Positions 1 through 5,428 of a DNA stretch of 5,428 nt are shown piece by piece (position 1 is the stretch's first letter; each line of letters begins with the position of its first letter). Origin of the DNA: Candidatus Krumholzibacteriia bacterium (GTDB lineage Bacteria > Krumholzibacteriota > Krumholzibacteriia > LZORAL124-64-63); assembly GCA_014859985.1 (NCBI GenBank), contig JACZKN010000517.1, forward strand, positions 1 to 5,428. Direction: 5' to 3'. Position numbers and translations under genes: made by a program. Below the pieces are notes generated by a model, which did no database searches, was not told the DNA's origin, and saw nothing but the letters and a program-made list of their open reading frames with translations.

Positions 1-182
1 CGCCGGCCAGCAGCAGCGGGTAGACCAGGACCAGGCCGCCGAACAGGCCTTCCCAGCGGCTGGGCCCGGGCCTGCTCGGCCGGGGCCAGGGTCAGCGCGG
101 TCCCCGCCAGGGTGGCCGCGGCGCAGGCCAGCGCCCAGGCGCTGGCCACCACGACGGCAGGGCGGATCTGCGGGAGCTTCAA
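1..182 (-). CDS. Partial probable membrane protein, start only, reading frame possibly broken
   Basis: A leftward frame can start at a TTG whose complement lies at 182-180, with GGAG on the same strand six bases upstream (192-189). It begins MKLPQIRPAVVVASAWALAC and continues with an Ala/Leu/Val-rich stretch ending near APAEQARA, which resembles a transmembrane helix or signal anchor. Third codon positions are almost all G or C up to about position 60, then become A/T-rich and the translation turns Pro/Arg-rich. From there the adjacent frame takes over with GC-rich third positions and a hydrophobic segment, RWEGLFGGLVLVYPLLLAG, running to the window edge. That second frame has a stop at 94-92 and no obvious start after it, so a one-base indel joining two hydrophobic segments is the simplest reading. 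It could be a real pseudogene, an assembly error or a misread frame. The family is not recognised. The gene is divergent from the operon. Confidence 0.35.
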   Translation of the reverse strand, partial: MKLPQIRPAVVVASAWALACAAATLAGTALTLAPAEQARAQPLGRPVRRPGPGLPAAAGR

Positions 183-282
183 GGCGGTCTCCGGGGCCGG
201 TCAGGGGTTGGACGCCGTGGCGCCGCAGGTTACCAGAGCCGGAAGGCGGCCGCCAGCGCCGGCCGGCGGCGGCGAATCCGGG

Positions 283-311
283 TTTCGCGCCGTGCGGCCG
301 CGGGTTATGAT
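283..311 (+). promoter_or_regulatory. Candidate sigma-70-like promoter of the operon
   Basis: TATGAT at 306-311 matches the -10 consensus at five of six bases and stands out in very GC-rich sequence. Seventeen bases upstream is TTTCGC (283-288), a poor -35. Transcription would begin near 317-319 and leave a leader of about 50 bases before the GTG start at 368. A second weaker pair, TTGGAC (208-213) with TACCAG (231-236), also has 17-base spacing. Neither is convincing without start-site mapping. Confidence 0.28.
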
Positions 312-355
312 GCGCGCCGGCCCCGGCGGGCCCCGCGATTCCCACGTCCAATACC

Positions 356-360
356 GAGGT
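356..360 (+). promoter_or_regulatory. Ribosome binding site of the PLP enzyme gene
   Basis: GAGGT lies seven bases before the GTG at 368. It supports GTG as the start codon, and no ATG, GTG or TTG was found in this frame between it and at least position 335. Confidence 0.6.
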
Positions 361-367
361 ACACCCG

Positions 368-2110
368 GTGCAGGAACACGCGCAGCACCTGATCGAGAAG
401 ATCCGCGACTCCATCATCGGCGACGAGCGCGCCCTGGACGGTCCCTACGGGCCGCGCCGCATGACCTACGCCGACTACACCGCCAGCGGCCGCAGCCTGC
501 GCTTCATCGAGGACTTCATCCGCGACGAGGTGCTGCCCCTGTACGCCAACACCCACACCGAGACCTCGAGCACGGGGCTGCAGACCACGCGTTTCCGCGA
601 GGACGCGCGGCGGGTGATCCTCGAGGCCTGCGGCGGCGGCGACCAGGACGTGGTGATCTTCGCCGGCGCCGGCGCGACCGGGGCCATCAACAAGCTGATC
701 GAGATCCTCAACCTGCGCATCCCCAGCGACCTGGACCGGAAGTACGGGTTCAGCGGCGGCATCCCGGCCGACCAGCGGCCGGTGGTGTTCATCGGCCCCT
801 ACGAACACCACAGCAACGAGCTGCCCTGGCGCGAGTCCATCGCCCAGGTGGTGGTGATCGCCGAGGACCAGGACGGGCGCATCGACCAGGCCCACCTCGC
901 CCGCGAACTGGCCGGCCACGCGGCCAGGCCCCTGAAGATCGGCAGCTTCTCGGCCGCCAGCAACGTCACCGGCATCGTCAGCGACACCCGCGGGATCACC
1001 CGGCTGCTGCACGACCACGGCGCCCTGGCCTTCTGGGACTTCGCCGCGGCGGCGCCCTACGTGGACGTGGAGATGAACCCTGCGGGAACCGAGGACGACG
1101 GGCTGACCGCCAAGGACGCGGTCTTCATCTCGCCCCACAAGTTCATCGGCGGGCCGCAGACGCCAGGCGTGCTGGTGGTCAAGAAGCGGCTGCTGACCAA
1201 CCGCGTGCCCTCGGTGCCGGGCGGCGGTACCGTCAGCTACGTCGGACCCGACGACCACACCTACCTGGCCGACCCCGCCCACCGCGAGGAGGGCGGCACC
1301 CCGGCCATCGTCGAGGCGATCCGGGCCGGGCTGGTCTTCCACCTGAAGCAGGCCGTCGGCGCGGGCAGCATCGAGGACCTCGAGCGGCGCTTCGTCGAGC
1401 GCGCCATCGCGCGCTGGTCGCGCAACCCGAAGATCCGCATCCTGGGCAACCTGGACGCCCAGCGCCTGTCCATCGTCTCGTTCGTGATCGGCCACGGACG
1501 CGACCGCGTGCTGCACCACAACTTCGTCGTCGCCCTGCTGAACGACCTGTTCGGCATCCAGGCCCGCGGGGGCTGCTCCTGCGCCGGGCCCTACGGGCAC
1601 CGCCTGCTGGGCATCGACCTGGCCCGCAGCCTGAAGTTCCACGAGGCGATCAACGCCGGCAGCGAGGGCATCAAGCCCGGCTGGGTGAGGGTGAACTTCA
1701 ACTACTTCATCGCGGACGAGGTGTTCGGGTTCATCCTCGATGCGATCGACCTGCTGGCGGACCAGGGCTGGCGGCTGCTGCCCCACTACGACTTCTGCCC
1801 CGCCACCGGCATCTGGCGCCACCGGGCCGCGCGGCCGGGCTGCAGCCTGAGCCTGTTCGACGTCAGCTACGCCTCCGGCAAGATGCAGTACCGGTCGCGG
1901 CACCTGAGCGAGCCGGAGACCGCGTTCGCCGAGTACCTGGCCGAGGCGCGGCGGATCATCGCCTCGATGCCGGATCCGGCGGCCGCGGCGGCGCAGGGGC
2001 CGCCGCCCGGGCTGCCGGAGCAGCTGGAGCGGCTGCGCTGGTTCCCGCTGCCGGGGGAGGTCCTGGCAGGGGAGGACGCCGGCGGCGCCGCCGGGGGGCC
2101 GCGGCCGTGA
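368..2110 (+). CDS. Class V aminotransferase-fold PLP enzyme, cysteine desulfurase-like
   Basis: This is a 580-residue cytosolic PLP-dependent enzyme of fold type I, class V, the superfamily of cysteine desulfurases, selenocysteine lyases and related lyases. Visible landmarks are a phosphate-binding loop GAGATGAINK (100-109), the cofactor-stacking histidine region EHHSN (146-150), the cofactor aspartate in WDFAAAAPYV (D224), the Schiff-base lysine in SPHKFIGG (K258), the class V signature REEGGTP (306-312) and RGGCSCAGPYGH near 400-411. C405 sits where SufS-type desulfurases carry the persulfide cysteine. The usual D-x-A-Q is D-F-A-A here, so the glutamine that normally contacts PLP is absent. 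The protein is about 170 residues longer than SufS or IscS. Its extension after about residue 480 ends in an Ala/Pro/Gly-rich tail with an RWFPLPGE motif. There are no Suf, Isc or scaffold genes alongside, so a biosynthetic role (desulfurase, C-S lyase or aminotransferase) is more likely than Fe-S assembly. The fold is certain; the substrate is unknown. It is first in the operon and overlaps the peptidase gene by four bases. Confidence 0.93.
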   Translation: MQEHAQHLIEKIRDSIIGDERALDGPYGPRRMTYADYTASGRSLRFIEDFIRDEVLPLYANTHTETSSTGLQTTRFREDARRVILEACGGGDQDVVIFAGAGATGAINKLIEILNLRIPSDLDRKYGFSGGIPADQRPVVFIGPYEHHSNELPWRESIAQVVVIAEDQDGRIDQAHLARELAGHAARPLKIGSFSAASNVTGIVSDTRGITRLLHDHGALAFWDFAAAAPYVDVEMNPAGTEDDGLTAKDAVFISPHKFIGGPQTPGVLVVKKRLLTNRVPSVPGGGTVSYVGPDDHTYLADPAHREEGGTPAIVEAIRAGLVFHLKQAVGAGSIEDLERRFVERAIARWSRNPKIRILGNLDAQRLSIVSFVIGHGRDRVLHHNFVVALLNDLFGIQARGGCSCAGPYGHRLLGIDLARSLKFHEAINAGSEGIKPGWVRVNFNYFIADEVFGFILDAIDLLADQGWRLLPHYDFCPATGIWRHRAARPGCSLSLFDVSYASGKMQYRSRHLSEPETAFAEYLAEARRIIASMPDPAAAAAQGPPPGLPEQLERLRWFPLPGEVLAGEDAGGAAGGPRP

Positions 2111-2811
2111 CGCGCGCGCTCTTGACCTTCGACATCGCCCCGCAGCCGGACGAGTCCACCTGCGGCCCGACCTGCCTGCACGCGGTCTACCGCTACTACG
2201 GCGACGACATCCCCCTGCCGCAGGTGGTGGCCGAGGTGCAGACCCTCGAGCAGGGCGGGACCCTCGCGGTGCTGATGGCCTGCCACGCCCTGGCCCGCGG
2301 CTACCGGGCGACGATCTACAGCTACAAGCTGCAGGTCTTCGACCCCACCTGGTTCGCTCCCGGAGGGCCCCCGGTGGCGGAGCGGCTGCGCGCCCAGCTC
2401 GAGCACAAGAAGGGTGCCCGCCTGCGGGCGGCGACCCGGGGCTACCTGGAGTTCCTCGAGCGGGGCGGGCAGCTGAAGATGGAGGACCTTAGCGCCGCGC
2501 TGCTGCGGCGCTACCTTAGGAAGGATGCGCCGGTCATCACCGGACTGTCGGCCACCTGGCTCTACCGCAGCGCGCGCGAGTTCGGGCCCGCCGCCGACTA
2601 CGACGACGTGCGGGGCGAGCCCGCCGGGCATTTCGTGGTGCTGCACGGCTACGACGCCGAGGAGCGCACCGTGGCGGTCGCCGACCCGTTGGCGAGCAAC
2701 CCCTGGACGGGCCGGCCGATGTACTCGGCGGGCATGGACCGCCTGGTCAGCGCCATCCTGCTGGGCGTGCTCACCGACGACGCGAACCTGCTGGTGGTCA
2801 CGCCGGCCTGA
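2107..2811 (+). CDS. C39-like papain-fold cysteine peptidase, cytosolic, amidoligase-associated
   Basis: This is a 234-residue protein of the C39-like peptidase group. I associate it with the family once called DUF3335, whose members often neighbour RimK-like ligases. The N-terminal QPDESTCGPTC holds the probable oxyanion glutamine Q13 and nucleophile C19. GHFVVLHGYD supplies H175 and VADPL supplies D193, so the papain-type set appears complete and in the right order. Between them lie GGTLAVL near 58-64 and TGLSATWLY near 141-149. There is no signal peptide, transmembrane segment or ABC transporter domain, unlike bacteriocin-exporting C39 proteins, so it should act inside the cell. The GTG start overlaps the upstream stop as GTGA, the usual sign of translational coupling. 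G-rich sequence at 2093-2098 may serve as a weak ribosome site. The long in-frame extension upstream to 112 is the shadow of the PLP enzyme gene. It may trim or transfer a peptide or amide made by the neighbouring ligases; substrate and direction of reaction are inference. Confidence 0.9.
   Translation: MTRALLTFDIAPQPDESTCGPTCLHAVYRYYGDDIPLPQVVAEVQTLEQGGTLAVLMACHALARGYRATIYSYKLQVFDPTWFAPGGPPVAERLRAQLEHKKGARLRAATRGYLEFLERGGQLKMEDLSAALLRRYLRKDAPVITGLSATWLYRSAREFGPAADYDDVRGEPAGHFVVLHGYDAEERTVAVADPLASNPWTGRPMYSAGMDRLVSAILLGVLTDDANLLVVTPA
2487..2519. repeat. Intragenic hairpin bracketed by CCTTAG direct repeats
   Basis: TAGCGCCGC (2490-2498) and GCGGCGCTA (2505-2513) form a perfect nine-base-pair stem around a six-base loop GCTGCT. 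The sequence CCTTAG occurs at both flanks (2487-2492 and 2514-2519), 27 bases apart. The repeat lies within the peptidase coding region (LSAALLRRYLR) and uses CTT twice plus AGG, codons that are scarce in the neighbouring GC-rich frames. It may be a coding coincidence. Confidence 0.5.
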
Positions 2812-2816
2812 AAGGA
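2811..2816 (+). promoter_or_regulatory. Ribosome binding site of the ATP-grasp gene
   Basis: AAAGGA overlaps the last base of the upstream stop codon and ends five bases before the ATG at 2822. It selects this ATG over the longer upstream extension of the frame, which reads back through the peptidase gene. Confidence 0.6.
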
Positions 2817-2821
2817 CGCCC

Positions 2822-4303
2822 ATGGCCCGGCCGATCCTCATCGTCGCCGACGACCCCGACCGCTGGCCGCTGGACGTGCCCGGGGTCGAACGGGTCACCG
2901 CCCGCGCCTACGTCGCGGAGGACCGGTACTCCACGCTGCGCAAGGCCGACGTCTACAACCTCTGCCGCTCCTACCGCTACCAGAGCCTGGGCTACTACGT
3001 GTCCCTGCTGGCGGCCGCCCGCGGCCACCGGCCGCTGCCCAGCATCCAGGCCGTGCAGGACCTCAAGTCCCAGACGATCCTGAAGATCGCCGCCGACGAG
3101 CTGCAGGACCTGATCGGCACGAGCCTGGCGCCCATCCAGTCCCGGGAGTTCGTCCTGAGCGTCTACTTCGGCCGGAACGTGGCCAAGCGCTACGACAAGC
3201 TGGCCGGCCGGCTGTTCACCATGTTCCCCGCCCCCCTGATGCGGGCCTTCTTCGCGGTGGCGGAGAAGAGCGGCAAGTGGAGCCTGATCGGCCTGAGGGC
3301 CATCGGCGGCAACGAGATCCCCGAGGAGCACCGGGAGTTCGTGGTGGAGGCGGCCCAGGAGTTCTTCGCCGGCCGCCGGCCCCGGGGCGACAGGCGCACC
3401 GGCGGCCGCTACGACCTGGCGATCCTGGTCGATCCGGCCGAGGCCGAGCCGCCGTCCAACGAGCGTGCCCTGCGCCGCTTCGTGCGCGCGGCCGAGGCCG
3501 CCGGCTTCAACACGGAGTTCATCACCCGCGAGGACTTCGCCCGCCTGCCCGCCTTCGACGCCCTGTTCATCCGCGAGACCACCAGCGTCAACCACCACAC
3601 CTTCCGCTTCGCCCGCCGCGCCGTGGCCGAGGGCCTGATCGCCGTCGACGACCCCGACTCGATCCTCAAGTGCACCAACAAGGTCTTCCTGGCCGAACTG
3701 CTGGTCCGCCACGGCGTGCCGGCGCCCCGCACGCTGATCGTGCACCGGGACAACCGCGACACGATCGCGGCCGAGCTGGGCCTGCCGGTGATCCTCAAGC
3801 AGCCCGACGGTTCCTTCTCCCAGGGCGTGGTCAAGGCGGAGGACGAGGCCGCGCTGAAGCAGGCCGTCGCCCAGCTGCTGGAGAAGTCCGACCTGATCAT
3901 CGCCCAGGAGTACCTGCCGACGGAGTACGACTGGCGCATCGGCGTCTTCGACCGCCAGCCCATCTTCGCCTGCCGCTACTGGATGGCCAAGGGCCACTGG
4001 CAGATCCTCAAGCGCGACGGCGAGGGGGTCAAGCAGGCCGAGGGCGGCGTGACCGCGGTGCCGGTGGAACACGCGCCCGCCGAGGTGGTCCGCACCGCGC
4101 TGAAGGCCGCCAACCTGATCGGCGACGGCCTCTACGGGGTCGACCTCAAGCAGGTGGGCAAGCAGGTCTACGTGATCGAGGTCAACGACAACCCGAACAT
4201 CGACGCGGGCTTCGAGGACAAGATCGACGGCGACGAGCTCTACGGACGGTTCATGCGCGTGCTGATGCGGCGGGTGGAACGGCGCAAGGAGGGCGTCAGC
4301 TGA
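2822..4303 (+). CDS. RimK-family ATP-grasp amidoligase with N-terminal RLAN domain
   Basis: This 493-residue cytosolic ligase should activate a carboxylate as an acyl phosphate with ATP and join it to an amine. Residues 1 to about 175 form the RLAN domain typical of a RimK subgroup, with the diagnostic NLCRSYRYQSLGYY (46-59) and GHRPLPSIQ just after. A linker leads to the pre-ATP-grasp region from about YDLAILVDP (197 on), including RETTSVNHHTF (251-261). The ATP-grasp follows: CTNKVFLAELL, LPVILKQPDGSFSQGV (321-336; K326 is the likely nucleotide-binding lysine), AQEYLPTEYDWRIGVF (361-376), GVDL with D441, and EVNDNPN (453-459), where E453 and N455 are the expected Mg-ATP ligands. All core residues look intact. 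The protein is much longer than ribosomal-S6-modifying RimK (about 300 residues), so S6 glutamylation should not be assumed. Whether it adds glutamate or another residue, and to what acceptor, cannot be read from the sequence. It follows the peptidase gene by 10 bases and overlaps the GCS2 gene by one. Confidence 0.95.
   Translation: MARPILIVADDPDRWPLDVPGVERVTARAYVAEDRYSTLRKADVYNLCRSYRYQSLGYYVSLLAAARGHRPLPSIQAVQDLKSQTILKIAADELQDLIGTSLAPIQSREFVLSVYFGRNVAKRYDKLAGRLFTMFPAPLMRAFFAVAEKSGKWSLIGLRAIGGNEIPEEHREFVVEAAQEFFAGRRPRGDRRTGGRYDLAILVDPAEAEPPSNERALRRFVRAAEAAGFNTEFITREDFARLPAFDALFIRETTSVNHHTFRFARRAVAEGLIAVDDPDSILKCTNKVFLAELLVRHGVPAPRTLIVHRDNRDTIAAELGLPVILKQPDGSFSQGVVKAEDEAALKQAVAQLLEKSDLIIAQEYLPTEYDWRIGVFDRQPIFACRYWMAKGHWQILKRDGEGVKQAEGGVTAVPVEHAPAEVVRTALKAANLIGDGLYGVDLKQVGKQVYVIEVNDNPNIDAGFEDKIDGDELYGRFMRVLMRRVERRKEGVS
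4286..4293 (+). promoter_or_regulatory. Strong ribosome binding site of the GCS2 gene
   Basis: AAGGAGGG lies inside the end of the ATP-grasp coding region, nine bases before the ATG at 4303. It is the strongest Shine-Dalgarno sequence in the window, and together with the TGATG junction it fixes the start. Confidence 0.75.
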
Positions 4304-5428
4304 TGGCCGCCGCCCGACACAGGCGCCCCCTGCACCTCTTCGCTGGCTTCGGCGTCGAGCTCGAGTACATGATCGTCGACGCGCAGACGCTGGACGTGCG
4401 GCCCCTGGCGGACCGCGTCCTGGTCGACGCGCGCGGTCGCGTGCAGGACGACCTGGAGCACGGCGCCCTGGGCTGGTCCAACGAGCTGGTCATGCACGTG
4501 ATCGAGCTCAAGACCAACGGTCCGGCGCCGGGGCTGGCCGGCCTGGCCGCGCGTTTCGCCGAGGGCGTGGCGCAGGTCGAGGAGCGCCTGGCGCCCCTGG
4601 GCGCCCGGCTCCTGGGCACGGCCATGCACCCGTGGATGGACCCGCACGCCGAGACCGTGCTGTGGCCCCACGGCAGCAGCACCATCTACCGGACCTACGA
4701 CCGCATCTTCGACTGCCGCGGCCACGGCTGGTCCAACCTGCAGAGCGTCCATCTGAACCTGCCGTTCGCCGACGACGGGGAGTTCGCCCGCCTGCACGCG
4801 GCCGTCCGCCTGGTGCTGCCCCTGCTGCCGGGGCTGGCGGCCAGCTCGCCCCTGGTCGAGGGCCGGACCACCGGCCTGGCCGACAACCGCCTCGACTTCT
4901 ACCGGCGCAACCAGCGGCGCGTGCCGGAACTGGCCGGGCGGATCGTGCCGGAGCGGGTGTACAGCCGGGCCGACTACGAGCGGGAGATCCTCGAGCGCAG
5001 CTACCGGGCCATCGCGCCCCACGATCCGGACGGCGTCCTGCAGCACGAGTGGCTCAATTCCCGCGGCGCGATCGCCCGCTTCGACCGCGGCGCCATCGAG
5101 ATCCGGCTGCTGGACCTGCAGGAATGCCCCTTGGCCGACCTGGCGGTCGCGGCGCTGGTCGTGGCGGTGATCCGCGCCCTGTGCGAGGAACGCTGGGTAC
5201 CGCTGGCCCGGCAGCAGGCGCTGGACGTGGACCCCCTGGCCGAGCTGCTGCTCGTGGGCATCGGGTCGGCCGAGCGCGCCGAGGTGACCGATCCCGGGCA
5301 TCTGGCCTGCCTGGGCCTGGACGCTCCGACGGAGGTGGGCGCGGTCTGGCGGGCGCTGCGCGACCGCGTGGGGCAGGACCTGCCGCCCGAATGCCAGGGC
5401 CCGCTGGACCGGATTCTCGGCGCGGGTC
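4303..5428 (+). CDS. GCS2-family carboxylate-amine ligase (glutamate-cysteine-ligase-like), 3' end missing
   Basis: The frame is open for 375 codons to the window edge with no stop; the usual family length of somewhat over 400 residues suggests only a short piece is missing. The fold is the glutamine-synthetase-like GCS2 fold, which makes amide bonds with ATP. Landmarks are FGVELEYMIVD (16-26) with metal-binding candidates E19 and E21, WSNELVMHVIELKTNGP (58-74), QSVHLNLPF (147-155), ASSPLVEGRTTG (180-191), YRRNQRRVP near 200-208, and ARFDRGAIEIRLLDLQECP (258-276). These agree with a distinct subgroup of GCS2 proteins found beside RimK-like ligases rather than with YbdK or plant-type glutamate-cysteine ligase, so gamma-glutamylcysteine synthesis is only one possibility. 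No signal peptide is seen. It overlaps the ATP-grasp stop by one base (TGATG), implying coupled translation and possibly balanced amounts of the two ligases, which could act in sequence on one substrate. Confidence 0.92.
   Translation, partial: MAAARHRRPLHLFAGFGVELEYMIVDAQTLDVRPLADRVLVDARGRVQDDLEHGALGWSNELVMHVIELKTNGPAPGLAGLAARFAEGVAQVEERLAPLGARLLGTAMHPWMDPHAETVLWPHGSSTIYRTYDRIFDCRGHGWSNLQSVHLNLPFADDGEFARLHAAVRLVLPLLPGLAASSPLVEGRTTGLADNRLDFYRRNQRRVPELAGRIVPERVYSRADYEREILERSYRAIAPHDPDGVLQHEWLNSRGAIARFDRGAIEIRLLDLQECPLADLAVAALVVAVIRALCEERWVPLARQQALDVDPLAELLLVGIGSAERAEVTDPGHLACLGLDAPTEVGAVWRALRDRVGQDLPPECQGPLDRILGAG

Larger units (their letters stand above)
183..367. other. Divergent intergenic region
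   Basis: This 185-base stretch separates the leftward membrane-protein start from the rightward operon. No reading frame in it looks genuine: the long rightward frame that crosses it only becomes a real gene at 2107. It holds a 12-base perfect palindrome CGCCGGCCGGCG (257-268), which lies in a possible stem of GCCGCC (249-254) with GGCGGC (265-270). It also has a short relatively AT-rich patch around 276-312 with a good -10-like hexamer. Regulation of both directions from here is plausible, but no known operator was recognised. Confidence 0.6.

Noticed and set aside
305..1903. Long minus-strand open frame of 532 codons opposite the PLP enzyme
   Set aside because: It is antisense to a gene with clear family motifs, its translation is low-complexity Ala/Gly/Val/Asp-rich, and long antisense frames are expected at this GC content.
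112..2106. Upstream extension of the peptidase frame into an 899-residue protein
   Set aside because: Residues before the GTG at 2107 are Arg/Pro/Gly-rich shadow of the PLP enzyme gene; the conserved peptidase starts directly after the GTGA overlap.
368..2110. Housekeeping SufS/IscS of Fe-S cluster assembly
   Set aside because: The D-x-A-Q glutamine is missing, the protein is much longer, and no Suf or Isc genes are adjacent.
2107..2811. Bacteriocin-processing C39 peptidase and a lanthipeptide or microcin locus
   Set aside because: There is no ABC transporter, precursor peptide with a double-glycine leader, or modification enzyme in the window.
2525..2821. Upstream extension of the ATP-grasp frame as a 99-residue N-terminal domain
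   Set aside because: It overlaps the peptidase gene in another frame, looks like shadow sequence, and the ATG at 2822 has its own ribosome site and begins the RLAN domain.
2822..4303. Classical RimK modifying ribosomal protein S6
   Set aside because: The protein has an additional N-terminal RLAN domain, is far longer than classical RimK and is embedded in an amidoligase/peptidase operon.
1867..5301. Other long minus-strand frames at 1867-2898, 2798-4072 and 4240-5301
   Set aside because: All lie opposite the peptidase, ATP-grasp and GCS2 genes, have no recognisable motifs and share the same shadow composition.
1..5428. tRNA, rRNA, CRISPR array, insertion sequence or rho-independent terminator
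   Set aside because: No such structure was seen by eye; the GC-rich stems found lack a following T-run, and the operon continues past the right edge.

Overview
This is a very GC-rich window whose coding frames are strongly biased to G or C at third codon positions. It uses GTG, ATG and possibly TTG starts with recognisable Shine-Dalgarno sequences, so it is bacterial. The sequence does not fix the phylum. A high-GC bacterium such as a proteobacterium, a Gemmatimonadota-like lineage or another member of the FCB group would fit, but that is inference.

Layout: positions 1-182 hold the start of a leftward gene for a probable membrane protein. It is cut off by the window edge and its reading frame appears to break near positions 52-91. 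Positions 183-367 are a divergent intergenic region with a candidate promoter and a GC-rich palindrome. From 368 to the right edge there is one tightly packed rightward operon of four genes: a class V (cysteine-desulfurase-fold) PLP enzyme (368-2110), a cytosolic C39-like papain-fold peptidase (2107-2811), a RimK-type ATP-grasp ligase with an N-terminal RLAN domain (2822-4303), and a GCS2-type glutamate-cysteine-ligase-like amidoligase (4303 to beyond 5428). The junctions are a 4-base GTGA overlap, a 10-base gap and a 1-base TGATG overlap, so co-transcription and translational coupling are very likely.

How the genes may work together: two ATP-dependent amide-bond-forming enzymes of unrelated folds (ATP-grasp and GCS2) sit with a papain-fold peptidase or amidase. 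Amidoligase neighbourhoods of this general kind have been described by comparative genomics as predicted makers of small peptide-like metabolites or peptide tags on proteins, with no product known to me. The less expected partner is the first gene, a PLP enzyme of the cysteine desulfurase / selenocysteine lyase superfamily that keeps the PLP lysine and a cysteine at the persulfide position. It raises the possibility that the product contains sulfur, or that an amino-acid building block is made or recycled inside the operon. This is the strongest candidate for an undescribed system here. The chemistry is inferred; the domain calls and operon structure are read from the sequence.
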